Source of the DNA: Varanus komodoensis
Taxonomy: Eukaryota; Chordata; Lepidosauria; Squamata; Varanidae
NCBI RefSeq assembly: GCF_004798865.1
Contig: NW_025335641.1
Span: forward strand, 7,598,479-7,662,478
Direction: 5' to 3'
DNA: 64,000 nt
This document shows, piece by piece, positions 23,470 through 36,745 of this stretch; positions within the stretch are counted from its first letter, which is position 1, and each line of letters begins with the position of its first letter. Both the position numbers and the translations under genes were made by a program. The notes below the pieces were generated by a model, which ran no database searches, was not told the DNA's origin, and saw only the letters and a list, made by a program, of their open reading frames with translations.

Positions 23470-24215
23470 TAATGCAGTAAAACCTGAAGATACCAGACCC
23501 AGACCTGGAAGATTTGGGGAACATGGCTGTTTGGGGTGAGCTGGGGTTGCAGGACTTTTTCAGTCCAAACATACATAGGATCATGCCTTTAAACAACTAT
23601 CAGCCAGTTGCTAACATCCCCTTCCTGGGCAAGCTGCTGGAACGAAATGTTGCCAGCCAGCTCCAAGCATCCCTGCATGAAACTAGATAACTAGATCCAT
23701 TTCAATCAAGTTCCAGGCCTACTTTTGGAATGGAAACTCTTTCAGTCACCCTGCCAGATATCCTTGCTAAGAGATGGAGACACAAAAGCAAGTCCCTTGT
23801 TTCCCTTGGTCCTTCCAGTGTCTTTTGATACCATCAGCCATGATGTCCTTCTGGATAAAAGTCTGAACTAGGTGTTGAAGGTACAGTTTTGTATGAGCTC
23901 TCCTACTTAACCATTCAATTTTAGGAAATAATGCTGGGGAATTATTACTCTGTCCCTTGGCAATTATACTTTCAGTGGCTCAGGGATCTACTTTATCCCC
24001 CAGGCTGCTCAATATCTACGTGAAGCTGGGTTGTTTGGACTGAGATGTCACAGTGTGTTGGTGATACCCAGCTCTGTCTCTCCCTTTACTGAACCCAGTG
24101 AAGCAAGAGGTGCTCTAAAAAGTGACTGGATATAATAATAGGCTGGATGAAGGTCAATAAACTGTAACTCAATCCAGAGAAGGGAGAAGTTTTGTAGAGG
24201 ATGGTTTGCCTGCTT
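23470..24215 (+). mobile_element. L2-like LINE reverse-transcriptase fragment, old
   Basis: Plus-strand frames give NNYQPVANIPFLGKLLERNV (the L2 SYRPVSNIPFLGKLLERV block). Further fragments follow that match the palm, and WMKVNKL near 24145 (for WMRANKLKLNP). There are many stops and indels. It lies between a short minus-strand L2 tail and a foldback element. Confidence 0.75.
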
Positions 24216-24289
24216 TGTTAAGTGGCAATCTTAAAGCCTTGCCTTTTATGAATGCTCAGTGTGGGCTGAGTTCAGACAACATGATAATC

Positions 24290-24530
24290 CACCCTGACTG
24301 GTTGCTGAACTGTGAACTAATGTTGAAAAGTGGGATACAATGTTGTATGAACCCAGCTGAGCTAACAAACCTAGAAAAAATTCATAGCTGATAACTCAGC
24401 AGCAAGCCATGCATTCTCTTCATAGATTGTTTGAGGTTAACAACCCATGGCTTGATAGCACAGCTGGGTTCAAACAACATGATAACCCAAGTTTTAAGAA
24501 CAGTAACAACCCACACTCATCCTCTTCATG
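24290..24530. mobile_element. Foldback (inverted-repeat) element, family unknown
   Basis: GTTGTATGAACCCAGCTGAG (about 24342-24361) is inverted relative to CACAGCTGGGTTCAAACAAC (about 24460-24479), with the homology continuing outward for a few dozen bases. It fits a hAT-type MITE but the ends are not defined. Confidence 0.45.
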
Positions 24531-27129
24531 TTCTCTGAATCCAGTATTTTCACTGTTGGTACAAAGGCCTGCTATGGATATATGCACTTTTCTCAATGAA
24601 TTGTCAATATTTGGTTGTATTGTGAGAACCTGATCAGTAAGTTTCACATGAAACAAACAAACCACCATGAGCAATCAGACATGATGGGTTGTCCTATTGT
24701 CCAAATTCATAGCAAAAGTAGCCACCCTAAGACCTCATGGCTTGTTCATAGCCATGGTGGACTCTCATTTTGTCCAAACCTGGGAGAGCAATTTTCTCAT
24801 GGGTTGCCAAGATTGGCTACAAAGCTACTTAGCAAGAACAAAACAAACAAACAAACAGTGTACTGCTCTATACAGTCTTGACAGGTCTTCCTCCAGCCTC
24901 CTTTTCTAGTTACTGCCACTCCACTAATGCCAAAACAGCATTTGGAGGGACCCCTATTAATTCCCCACAATTTGCGCTTTGGAAATATGCAAAAATGTTT
25001 GTAATATTTTAATTATTTCCTTCCTCTCCCTTCTTCCACAGGCCCTCAAGAGCACACTTTTGCCTGTCTGATATACACAGGCTTGCCTAGCCAATTTTCT
25101 TGTATGTTTTGTATGTCAATGGAACACAAAAGTGGAGTAGGTAACAAACAAGGAAACTGTCAAAACCAGGTTGCATATCTATGAATTTGTACACAGTTGT
25201 GAAAAAAAAATAGTAAGAGAAAGGAAAGACTCAGTAACACTTGAAAGCTAAAGGGATGATATTGTCAAAGGGGAGTTATTGTCTCCCCACACCTCAGTTG
25301 GTGCACTTACTGATCTCATCACCCACCCATTGTTTGGTATTTCTGGTGTACATTGCAGGGTTTCTCCTTTTCCTTACCTTTATTTCTCCTGCGGTCCTTC
25401 ACAATTCTAGGTAAATTAGTGTGTATGCACCCTTGTCTTGTCAATTTGCTTATAATTATGTACTCCACTTTAGCCTCCCCTTGACAGTTACAATATACAA
25501 AGATGCTGGACTTTTGACCCAGTCTCATGCTCACCACACACACAGGTTCCCACCATGTTTATTTTATTAAATGTTCAATTGATGCCTTTGAGGGGGGAAA
25601 AAGCCAATCTGTTTGGGGGCTTTAGAATTCTTTGAAAAGACCTTCAAGGAAGGAGGAGTGTTCTGTGACTGCTACAAAGACCAAATAGCATCCCACAGAA
25701 CCAGACAGTGTGATGGAAAAGAGGTGGATTTGTGATGGTCTCAAGAGTCAGCCAATCAGCACCCTGCACAGTGAACTTGTTATTCCCATACTCAATTTGC
25801 TTTGGAAGGGGTGACTGCAGAGCCATAATCACTCATCACTAACACTATGTTCATCTGTCTCGGGTTTAGATGCGTTTATAATCTGGATGAATACACTCCT
25901 AACTGTCACAGCTTTGCCACTGTGAGCCATTTCTTACACGGGCATTTTCTGAAATGTGAGTTTATCCATGTATAGGAAAAAGACACATTTTTATAGTGTA
26001 AGCAGGCTAAATGAATTATTGTTTCTTTCCCATAATAGTCAGCCTCAGGCTTGGCCGCCACATATATGCATTATGGAGCAAGGCACAATATTTATTTCCC
26101 GACATAGCACAACACACTCATGTGGAGGAAGTATAAGGGAAGACATGGCCTTATGTTACTGCCTTGGACACGTGAGTTGGAACAGAATGTCAGGTTGGCA
26201 TCTTCTCATGCATTGTTTTTCTGCATATGAAAAATGTGACCCTTCCATGCCCTGGACGCTTCATTTTTCAAAAACCACACAACTTTTTTGGCTGTTTTTC
26301 CAACAGCTATTTCTGTGCTGTCTGTGAGGTAAGTAGACAACAGCATGCAACCCCAGCTTTTAATATTATACGTGTATGAAGTATGAAAACTGTTATGACT
26401 GGGCTGTCATTTTCTTGAAGTTAGTAAAATGTATGACTTTGTAACTCACTTGGCACTGCAGGGAAGTAAAAATAAGTCATCTTGTCATTTTACCTCACAA
26501 AGCTCATCATTTGCTCTTCTACCTGACAAAGTTAACTCAAATGGTTGTCTTTCAAGTGGGCCTTATTCATTCAGTCTGGAGAGGGCCTTATGAGGAACAG
26601 CAAAGCACATTTGATCTTGTCTGAAAGGACATTCTAAAGTCTATTCCGTAACCTGAACTGGAAATCTCTGCCGTCAGTGGAGTTTCTCAGTTCTACTGAG
26701 AGAAACTTAGAATTCAGGGATTAGACAGAGCTGCTTATACAAGTAGAGAAAAGACATATTCTTTTCATAGGTTTTTGCCATAAATTGCTTATAATAGGAG
26801 GTAGATTCATAGGTTTAGTTCACTGACAAATAATGGAGGGACCATTGCTAATGGCTGAATTATCACTCCCCGTAGTGTTTTGCAAATAACGTGCTGTTAA
26901 AATACCTGGTTTAAAAGCATCTCATTCATTATGTTAGTATTTTTCTAGGCTTACAGAAAATAAAATAATAAATGGAGTGCTAATGGATAAGTCTTGATGG
27001 AGTTTCATTTATCTCCTATGTATGCTTGCTATTCGTATTAAAGTTGACCCAATTTGCCCGACATGCTTTTTCTGCATTAGTGAACAGAAACAACTTTTAT
27101 GTCAAGGATCTACCAACCCAATCCATTAT

Positions 27130-27250
27130 TATCAATATTTTTAGAGCACTTTTGCAAGGGTGTTGTTTGTTTGACCTCATAATAGCTCTGCGAGTTATGG
27201 CAATATGATACTGTAATTTAGAGACAGGCCTTGGAGAAATTCCCTAATGT
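27130..27250 (-). mobile_element. Possible MIR SINE fragment
   Basis: The order of motifs (AGAGCACTTTTGCAAGGGTG, CTCATAATAGCTCTGCGAG, CTGTAATTTAGAGACAGGCC) follows a minus-strand MIR. Identity is low. Confidence 0.35.
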
Positions 27251-28084
27251 GGTGCTGAGGTAATCCTTTGAATCTATGAAGCCAGGATTTCCCTGAAGAA
27301 TGTTCTGGGTCTAAGGGTTAGATTCTTGTTCTTTCACTGATCTAGCTTAGCATTAGCTTTCACATCCATGGCAGGTGGTGGGGAGCAAACATTTTCTTGG
27401 GTAGAAAACCATAGGATGTGTGTTGTTTAAAGTTGTCCAAAGTTGTCTTGAAACACACAATTCATTTTGAAATAAAGTCAACAAAATGCAACTGATTTAA
27501 ACTTACCCTTGACAACAATATTTCCTCACCATAAGAACCCCTTGCTGGTGCCTCCTGATCTTTGGAGTGTTCAAGTTTCAGCGTGACATTTAATATGTGT
27601 GCAGACTATTCTCCTATACAAATTATTTCTGTTTTGACAAACACATGCTATTATATCTACTCCAGATGCTAACTGGAAACAGACGAGATAATAGTGTGAA
27701 GTCTCCCTTGAAGGAAAGATATTGTCCCCTCAGGTAGCAAATGTACCTTATATCAAACCAAAAAGGGAAATCAGTTATGCTAATAGGCCATTTCCTGATA
27801 AAATCACTGTTCCTTAGTTTTAGTTGCTGGTGTGAAAACCAAAAACTAATCCTTTGATACTAATAAAACTGCCTCATTTAATTATAATTTAGAGAGGAAA
27901 ATACCAATAAACATTTCAGTGAACATTACCTTTGCGGATACGGCTCAAGGAGGAAAGAGAAATGAAATCAGTGGAGAGACTGAGTTTTAAATTAAGTGAA
28001 AGTAAAAATAAATTGAAGTAAAAGTTCATTTAGTCTGGTAGAGGAAGGGGCTTTGACTTGGTCACTCCCCCTAGATTACATGCA

Positions 28085-28160
28085 GCTTTCAATTTTTATT
28101 TATTTATTTAACTTCTATTCCACCCTATAGCTGAAGCTTTCCGAGCAATTTAGAACAATC
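28085..28160 (-). mobile_element. Possible LINE/SINE 3' tail
   Basis: TTTATTTATTTATTTAACTT and CTATTCCACCCTATAGCTGA resemble the reverse-complemented 3' tail of squamate L2 or SINE copies. Too short to assign. Confidence 0.35.
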
Positions 28161-28914
28161 CATTAAATCACTGTCTAAATTTCACTGCAATATTAAAAAA
28201 TAGAGGGAAAATGCCATTCCCTAAGCAGGACATGCTATAGAAGCTTTCAGACTGATCAAGTATACAGGAAAGGGCTGTATTAGCTATACTAAACAATATC
28301 ATAGTTTAAATGTGTCTCTGTGTGGAAGTTCATCCAATTTGGCTGCTGTAGTTGTCTTACTACAAGGACTGATGGGTGGAGAGTAATATAGCACTAAAAT
28401 ATTTTGGCTTGAAAGGCCTCTCTGAAGTCCTCCTGCTCTTCAACGTTCAGGCATAACAACATAACCCCAACCCTAAGGCTGCTTTCCAATGAACTTTGTT
28501 TTGTTTGTACTAGACCCACAAAGTAAAAAGTGTTAGTCCTGAGCAGTGGTATAGATGTAGAACTCATTGGTTTGCTGTTGATGGGTATTCCTCAGTAGAG
28601 GTTGTAACTGAGAAGCTGTAGACAAGCAATTTGGCTAGACTTATTTGTGTATAGTATTTTGGGAGAATCATGACCACAAATATGGGTTTATAATATAAAT
28701 ATAAATCTGAAAAGTACACTTGGCATTGTTTGGTTTCAGCTTTGAATATTTTCAGTAAGATTTGAGTGTTGGAATGATTTTCATCTTGCCTGACAAAATG
28801 TAATTTTAAAAGCCCAGCAGAACCAAACACTGACCTGTGACCTGTGAATGCTCAACTCTTGTCCTCACGTGAGTTGGTGGGAATTAAGGGATTTCCCTGA
28901 ACCCTAGAGAACAC

Positions 28915-28955
28915 CTTCCTTCCCTCCCTCTCTCCCTCTCTCCTTCCTTCCTTGT
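28915..28955. repeat. CCTT/CTCC polypyrimidine microsatellite
   Basis: CCTTCCTTCCCTCCCTCTCT followed by CCCTCTCTCCTTCCTTCCTT; all-pyrimidine on the plus strand. Confidence 0.85.
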
Positions 28956-30415
28956 ATTAAATGCTACATAAATTGCAAAAATACTGATAAACTCACAGTA
29001 AATTCAGCCATAAAATCAACACTCTAAAACAATGCCAAATGTTCCTTGCTGACCAAAGAGCACCAGCCTGGCCTGTTCTTGTGTCTTTAACAATAGCTGA
29101 AATGGGTATACTGTAAATGAGGTGACCTTTTCCATAGCAAATAAATGCTAGACCTCCTTTCGGCACTCATCTCTTCCCTGCATGGAAATTTTCATCCTGT
29201 GAAAAGGAGACGGGTTCCCACCTTCACCGAACCACACCCTGCTGGCTGAGTTTCACCTTCCACATGCAGTGGGAAGCCCGAGTACAGGAATTGTACTCAG
29301 AACCCTAATTGCTGTGAAAGATGCAACTAGTAGGATGTGGTCAAACCATTTAGCTCAGTTACGGAGGGGAAATGGCACATAGAAAGGGGCCTCTGGGCTT
29401 CCTCTCATCCTCCATGCCTGAATCTCTACAAGGAAAGGAAGCCTGCATGTGTAGGTTTTATACATTCTGCAATCCTGCATGCTGAAGATTTGAAAATGTA
29501 TTATATGTGCCTAGGTGCTCCCTTGCAGGCGTCCGTGTCTTATGCATAAATAGTGAGGCCGGGACCCCGAAGGTCCATTCTCTGTGTGATTCTCATTCCC
29601 AGATTATAGAATGGACCAAGTTCTGGGCATAATTCCCTTTTGCATGCATGAAGAGGGCTCCTGAGAGAGAGAAAGCTATTCTAGGACATGTTCCCTTTCT
29701 AGTTGCTCACTGCGTGTCTACAAGCTCACAGCTTGTGAGTCTTTTCTCCCAAAGGTCAATGCACCATTTTTTGCAGTGCCTCGGGGCATATATGGAGGAA
29801 ACAGGAAAGAACAAAAATAGGCTACTAAGAATTATCAGTAGCTGTCAGAAATGAAAGGAAAGAAGTATGCAAGAGCAGCTTTGATTGAAAATCAGATCTC
29901 CAACAAAGGTCAGCACTGCAGGGAGGGGTCTGTTGCTAATCTCTTCAGCTGGAGGGAGCTACTAGAGTTCAGAAGATTTATGCACATAAAATTAGTATGA
30001 AATTATGGGAAAACAGACTGTGGACGTTACTTTCCATTAATGTATTGGAAGACATGGCACAATGTGGAACCCTGGAGCTGGGCTCTTGGGCTCAACAGAG
30101 AGACCCATCCCATCGCTGTGAAAAGATCCTATCAAAGGAATGTTCTGTTTTGTTATCAGTAATGAGACATGTTGGGGGAGTTTTCCAAAGTGAGCACAGG
30201 GCTGGCTTGCTTGTTTGTTTTGCTGGTGCAGTACATCAAATTTCCTTCCCTTCCTCCCACAGAACACATGTCATTTGACCATCTTGTAGAATCCTTCACA
30301 GTAACTCTTGCGGTTCAGTCTCATAACGTGCAGCATTGAGAAGTTATGCCAAGAGAGTTTGTGAATGGCCCGGCGAGTTTTAGCTGTCTGGTATTATAGA
30401 AATTAAAGAAATAAT

Positions 30416-30439
30416 AGAACAGAACAGAACAGAACAGAG
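30416..30439. repeat. AGAAC pentanucleotide microsatellite
   Basis: Four to five copies of AGAAC (AGAACAGAACAGAACAGAAC). Confidence 0.8.
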
Positions 30440-32994
30440 CGCTTGGTACCAAATGCTCTGTCAATGCTGGGTTATGAAGTCTGCCATTTCTGTTAGCACT
30501 GCCCATGTGTTTGGGAAAGGGAGTCCTTCTTCTCTTTCAGGGCTATAGAAAAAAAGAAATAATCATCCATTTTCTTATCCTTAAAAACAAAAAGGAAGTG
30601 CCACTGTTTTATTCATTTTAGAAAATAGAACCAAAAGCATGAAAAAAAAATATGTGACATCTTTTCTGGATCAGCATCCCTCAATGGAAGGCTACAAAAT
30701 TTTGAAATCTATTAAATCTATTATTATGCACATAGCGTTAGTATGGAATTTTGCAGCCGTCCAGTCCTTTTTCATGCTGTGTCAATTTCCCACTTTCTAC
30801 AAATTGTATCACTTTGTTGAAGTGCTGAAAGGTCTTTCAAACCGTTATATGTGAAGAACTTCTTGAACCTAATTATCTAAAATAATTCCTTAAATGGGGA
30901 TGGATAAGTTAGCTGTTTCAAGTGTAATTAATCTTTCCCTTTAATAATTTAGGAGAAATGCATGAATTGCTACATGGTTGAGTTGATGACAGCGTAAGTT
31001 GGAAAATTTTGCTGATGTTCAAAGTTAGGCTTTCTAGGGCCCGGTGGCTAGCCTTACACCATCAGACATTTGTGTGTTACTATTTAAAAACTGCAAAAAA
31101 AAGAGGAAGTTATCATACTTCATTACTCCAAATAAGCCTTTAATATTTTCTTGTTGCCATCTAGGCATTTTGAACTGACTCTATTGGTCCTAGAAAATTT
31201 TTTGGCATACCTTTACAAAATCAAATACTGTAAGGGTATATTTAGGCATGTAGCTAGACACTGGAGATGATCTAGATGTTTAGAGTACAACAAATGTTTA
31301 AAAATGGTTTACTCTTTGGTGGACAAAATCACTTTGCATTAAAAACTTAAAATGCTATATATCCAGACCTGGCTTATATAGAGAGAGAGGTGAACTACTT
31401 TTAGCTTATCTCATTCTGCACTGTTTTGCATATTCTTTTCTTGTGAGTATTAACTAATAAATCCACAAGGATTTTAGCACTCTCAAAGAATGATTGCAAA
31501 AAGTGATTAGATGACAGTTGCCTACCCCTGTAAATTACTAGAACACCACCTGTTCCTTTCTCCACAAATTACTAGACACTGGGACTGGAAAATAAAAATG
31601 GAGGCACTTCCTCTCTCCCTTAATTTACCTGCCTCTCTCCTTTACTTTTTCCTCCTTCCTGCCCTGTTGCTGCAATCCAGGTACAAGATCATGAGGAAAT
31701 GTCATGTAATTTTGCTGGATTCAGAAGGGTCTGAGCTGGCCTCATATGAAGCAAAGGTGCATTCTGAATATCTTCAGTTCAATTGTGAGTTTCACTACCA
31801 TAAGCAAACTGCAATTTTCATGCTGGCTTAAGAGATCATATACCTGATTTAATTACCTAGTTTGCATCCTAACTGTTCCATTTCAGAGTATAAGTTGAGT
31901 AATTTAATATCACACTCCCTTTTAAAAAGTCATTCCACATAAAAACCGACCATTTCAGGTTGTTCTAGCCTAGCTTCTCCTTATCACCCTAATTGTCTAT
32001 ATGCTGGTGATTTTTGTGGGGCATTGGCGGAAAGTTCAGTTATATGAACCCCACCTGCTGTTTGAAGTGGTCCTAACCAGACCACTTAATGATAATTAGA
32101 CCTGTGAATTCACTTCCAAGCCTGCATCAAAAGTCCTAGGAACTAAAGAGCCCGCTCTTCTCAGGCTCCAAGCATGTCCCTTCCAAACATGGTCTCTGTG
32201 TCCTGGTTTGCACAATCTCCACAGCCCACCGCAACCACTTGGCCAAAGAGGTTGTGGTGCCGTCGGGCACCAAGTAGCAGATGGAAGCCCCTGCAGCTGC
32301 AGCTTTTTGTGTCATCTGAACCTGGCACAGGAGACCTGTCGACTCGATCAACAAAGCAACCCTGCAACAGGCTATCGGTTCTAGACAGTTCAGCACCCAT
32401 CCCAATAAGCCAGCCTTGCCAGGTCTGGATGACACACAAGGCTGCACCTGGTAAGGGCAATTTGGGAAACGAGCAGGCACTGACGGGCATGTACAGTGTG
32501 GTTAAGCTGCTGCTGAGCCCCGTGAACCACCCAGTGATGTGCGGACAGGGCCGGTCCTGCCCACTCCGATGAAGTATATTTTTTATTGAAATTGCACTAA
32601 CTATTTCTAAATGTGCACTTAAATCAGTTTATGTACATTTTATGCAAATGTGTCCCTATTTTTGGTGCTGCATTTCTACTTTTTGGGGTGACATGCAAGT
32701 GTCCATTTTCTTTGGAATATTTAATAATACATATATATGGATGCACAACAGTTAGTGATTGATGGTGAAGTGGTGTGGGGAGATATAGGAGTTTTTATTT
32801 GGGCTGCCAAGAATATACACTCTTGACAAAGCTTTGTGGTCCCCCCAAAATTGAGCTGGAAATTTAAGAAGACTTCTTGCATCATGACAGAGGTTCTGAA
32901 AACCTTCATGGCAAGCAAGTTTTGGGGAGAAGTCTTAATGTGCATGCTCAAAGTTCCTTCTGGTTGATATGGGATAAAAGTAGATTGTTTCAGA

Positions 32995-33905
32995 AAGGCT
33001 CCCTGAGGAATACCTTTTCTCCTGGTCTGAATGGGTAGTTATGGTAGCCAGTGGGGTGTCACAAGCTGACCCACTTGCACTGGTGCCCCAATTCCATCAT
33101 TTGGAGCCCCAAATCTATGGGCCTCTTGTCCGTGGGTACTTGCAGAAATTAAGGTACAAAGACTCTGATGATCTCTGATGATCTCTTGGGTTAGCTGACC
33201 TCCCTTGCCCATGCATTGGAAACATAGAAAGAGAGCAAGTCAGAAGGGGTCTCTTGGGCCATCTAGTCTGACCACCCGGCTCCAGCCAGCTCCGCTCATG
33301 ACATGCCCGCCATGTGCATGTCCAGCCTATCTTTGAACACCCTCACTGATGGGGCCTCAGCCACCTCCCGTGGAAGCCCATTCCGCACCCTCGGGGTCCT
33401 GACTGTCAGGAAGTGCTTCCTGGCATCCAAATGGAACCTTGGCTCCCTGAGCTTTGCTCTGTTGGAGCGCGTTCTGCCTTCCTCTGCAGGGGAGAACAGG
33501 TCTCTACCCATCTCTGTGTGACATCCCCTCACATACCTCTATGTCGCCAACATATCCCCTCTGAGTCTCCTCTTCTCCAGGATGAGGAGACCCAGTTCCC
33601 TCAGTCTCGCCTCATACCCCATCCCCTGCAAACCGGCCACCAACCTTGTGGCCCTACGCTGCACCGACTCTAACCTGGCTATATCCTTCCTGTAATGAGG
33701 GGCCCAAAACTGAGCACAATACTCCAATTGCAGGTGCACCAGAGTCGTATAGAGCGGTAGTAATACCTCTCTCAATCTAGAGGCCACACTTCTGGCTAAG
33801 TAACCCAAGGGTGGCATTCGCCCTCTTGACTTTTTACTTTTTGACATTACTTTTTACAGATAGCAGGGGCCATAGCAGACAGGGTCCTTTACAGACTTTA
33901 GAGCA
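32995..33905. repeat. Second copy of the unclassified 3350-3610 repeat, split by a CR1
   Basis: 32995-33215 matches 3350-3557 and 33846-33905 matches 3558-3610. The match resumes exactly where the CR1 (33216-33845) ends. This shows the CR1 inserted into a pre-existing repeat copy. Confidence 0.8.
33216..33845 (-). mobile_element. CR1 LINE, C-terminal end of ORF2 and 3' UTR
   Basis: The minus-strand frame 33539-33847 contains [20 protein letters not shown], then RRATRLVAG and [17 protein letters not shown], classic CR1 sequence. It continues in another frame (33296-33532) with FLTVRTPRVRNGLPREV. Some indels separate the frames. It is the same subfamily as 55948-56240. Confidence 0.93.
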
Positions 33906-35197
33906 TACACAGATTTGTGGTTTGTTTTTTCTCTTGAGCCCTGGATCTTTTCATCGTTGAGCACTTCCCTTGCACAGCATGTGATGCCTGGTTGCATGTA
34001 CCCCTGGCATGTCTCCCCATGGTGGCAGCAAAAGAACTTATTTCCCCCTTAAAACTGCAATTGTCTGGGTGTTCTGGGCATGTGATTGTTCTTTGAAACA
34101 CATGCCTCACGTTTAAACTGGCCTTGGCCCCTCCAAATTTCCTCACCTCAGCCAGAGAACAATCTGGAACTGTTGTTGTTAAAGAGTTTTAGCAGCAAGG
34201 AAAACCTGCAGACCTTGCTATGAAACTGACAGCTAAATCACTAATTAACAAATTTCATAGTTGTCCAATTCAACGTTGTCCAGCATCCCTGGAGTGTACT
34301 TACCCATTCCTTGAAAGAGCTTTATTATTAAGATCTACCTTTTTTCATGAGCTCAAAATAACCAATCTTCAGGCATCAAGCACACCCTTCCTTAAAAAGA
34401 GGAAATAAAAAAGAAATTATACATTGTATAGGCTAATACAACGATTAATCCCTTCTGATTTAAATAAAAATATTGAAACCAAATGTTTTGAGTAAAGGCC
34501 CTTAAAGTTAGAAATCTGAGAATCTGATGTGTTATGGGAAGAAGAAATTTTTGGAAACGTTCTGGTGTTACATACATAAAATCAGGTGCGTGCAACAACC
34601 AGGGAGGAGAATGTTGGACTAACCATGCAAAATGTATGATCTGCGGGACAGGGGAATAATTCTATTTATCAAAATAGGGGAAGGGGAAATCAGTCTAGGG
34701 AATGATGTTGAAATACTTCCTGGGCTGTATCCAAGATGGCTCCTTGTCAGATTAGTGTTTCTTGTATTGAAGCTAAATAAGAAACAGTGCATTTGTGCAA
34801 GTTCTTTGACAAGTATAGATATAATCAGCCCCACTGGCTCCATTGGAGCTTTGCTGATTTGACAGCAGTGGTGTTTAATTTGAAAATGATTTTCCTGCTA
34901 GCAGGGTTGGTACAGAGGAGTTACTTTACTTGTGCATGCCTTTCACAAGACCCACCCACAATCCAGATTAGGCACCTGTGGTTAAACAAAATGGGAGGTA
35001 AACTCTCTTTTACCTGGGGAGGGAAATTCCACAGACACTGAATTCTCAGTCCAGAGTTAGGGCTTTCTCTTTTCTCCCTGTCCTACTTCTCGTAACTGTT
35101 GATATATCCTTGGTAATTTTGCTGCTCCAGCCTCAGCAAATGCAAGACAAGAAGAAATGTCCTGATTAGCACTCCATAAGTCTGACTGACACTTGAG
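33906..35197. other. No gene recognised
   Basis: Short frames only. Confidence 0.5.
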
Positions 35198-35285
35198 GGC
35201 AGCGGTGTATCCTCCAGATGTTGTCGGACTCCAGCTCCCATCACCTTGACTGTGCTGCCTAAGGCTGATGGCAACTGCAGTCTAC
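35198..35285. mobile_element. Palindromic MITE (family A), partial
   Basis: CTCCAGATGTTGTCGGACTC and CAGCTCCCATCACCTTGAC match the left arm. The right arm is recognisable in GGCTGATGGCAACTGCAGTC. Confidence 0.6.
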
Positions 35286-35679
35286 AAACAACAGGAAGGT
35301 CACAGATTGCTCAACCTCAGGATATCCAGGAAAATGCCCAACCTTGATTCTAGTGCACAGATCTGGGAGCCCCTCTGGGCTAAAGTAAGTATTATTCAGA
35401 ATGGTTTTCTTCTTCCCACTCACTTTTCTCTCTGTTGGCATATTGGGTAGGAGAAGTCAAAAATGAAACCAGGCCAGCTACGGCAGTCTTAAAAAAATAA
35501 ACAATTAAATGATGATGAGAAAAACAAGGAGAGAAAGATCCTCTGGTCCTCAGCATTGTTAGTGGGACCATGGGTTAGCTCAGGTTCCCACCTCTGAGGT
35601 TGCAGACAGTGGTCTGAAGCAGAGTTGGGGAGTGGAGTTTCAGTCTGCTTTCTTTCTTCCTGCCAGTGTGGAAACAAAC

Positions 35680-35765
35680 CAAGCCAAGGAGGAAAATGAT
35701 GTGAGCCACTTTGAATTCTTTGTAAGATAAAAGGTGGGATATAAATCTAAGAAATAAAAATTTAA
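35680..35765 (+). mobile_element. Sauria SINE 3' fragment
   Basis: ATGTGAGCCACTTTGAATTC, GGTGGGATATAAATCTAAG and an A-rich tail. The 5' part is absent. Confidence 0.8.
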
Positions 35766-36214
35766 AAAGTTGCTGGACAAGAGTGATAAGTAGGTTGAAT
35801 ATTTCAAATGATGGCAAATTAGACTTGCTTTATGCTTTGTGTCTTACTGTGCTCCTCGTAAAAATAAGGTGGAAATCACAAGAGAGGGGAATTTCTCAGA
35901 GACCAGCTCCAGGTGCTAATACTACAGAGTTCATCTTCTCCAAAGGGAACATATGCATTAAAATGGAGATGTTGCATTTCAATGCTGTCTGTTTCTGTAT
36001 AGTAGGCAGTATCCAACAGCGTCATTCTGCTAATGCAAACTATGTAGCACTAGCTTCAAGAACATCTAGCGCAAGGCCCCTAGTGTTAGCTTGTGTGACA
36101 TGATGCCTTGGAAAAACCCATCGTGCAAGTTAAAGCTGTTGGTGGTGTGCTAGAGGTCCCGTATGCTAGCACAACATAATTTGTGCTAGTGGAAGGATAC
36201 TGTTGGCTACTGGC

Positions 36215-36415
36215 CTATATTTATATCCTGATTTTTCTTCTAAGGAGCTTAACGTTGCATACATGGTTCCCCCCCTGCCCCTTTTATCCTCACAGGAACC
36301 CTGCCGAGTAGGTTGGGCTGAGGAGGAGTGAATGGTGCCCAGGTCACCTACTGAACCCTATGGCTGAGTGGGTGTCCCCAGTCCAAGTCTCCCTTCCACA
36401 CCATACTGGTGCAGT
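36215..36415 (-). mobile_element. tRNA-derived SINE, Sauria-like, near full length, degenerate
   Basis: Read on the minus strand from 36415: a tRNA-like head, then CACTCAGCCATAGGGTTC, and the TCACCTACTGAACC and AACCTACTCGGCAGGGTTCC blocks in order. The ATATAAATA-type end is near 36217. Confidence 0.7.
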
Positions 36416-36424
36416 CTTGCCTGA

Positions 36425-36540
36425 ACAGCCGTGCTTCCTAACCTTTGTCCCCCAGGTGTTGTTGGCCTAGGTCTTGCACAACCTCGAGTCAACAGCTGAA
36501 GCCCGACACCTGGGGACCCAAAGATGGGAAAGGCTGCCCA
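36425..36540. mobile_element. Palindromic MITE (family A), degenerate
   Basis: CTTCCTAACCTTTGTCCCCC at the left is inverted relative to CTGGGGACCCAAAGATGGGA near 36510. The core is strongly diverged. Confidence 0.45.
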
Positions 36541-36589
36541 GGCATGAAGGCCAGGCCTTTAAAAGTTCACTCAGAAGAGGAAGTGCAGT

Positions 36590-36745
36590 GGGACTAGAAG
36601 AGCCAAGTTTAAGTCGGCTCTGAAGGATTCTGGGAAATCTTGGGCCAGTCGCTTTCTCTCAGACTAACTGGACTCACAAAATTGTTGTGAGATAAAAACA
36701 GGGACCTTCTGCTCTACCCAGGGCTCCTTGAGGAAAGGATGAAAT
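36590..36745 (+). mobile_element. Sauria SINE, degenerate
   Basis: AAATCTTGGGCCAGTCGCTT, CAAAATTGTTGTGAGATAAA and GGGCTCCTTGAGGAAAGGAT follow the Sauria SINE body in order. Confidence 0.6.

Larger units (their letters stand above)
24531..32994. other. Long gene-free stretch
   Basis: Apart from the weak MIR-like and tail-like fragments and two microsatellites listed, I recognise nothing in 8.5 kb. It is AT-rich and repeat-poor compared with the right third of the window. Unlisted conserved non-coding elements cannot be excluded without alignment. Confidence 0.5.

Noticed and set aside
26306-26327. Possible 22-nt microexon between TTTTTCCAACAG and GTAAGT
   Set aside because: Good splice-like flanks alone occur often by chance. 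No adjoining exon was found on this strand.
32136-32490. Two overlapping ~110-codon minus-strand frames
   Set aside because: They are in different frames over the same sequence, with no recognisable motif; probably an old repeat or chance.
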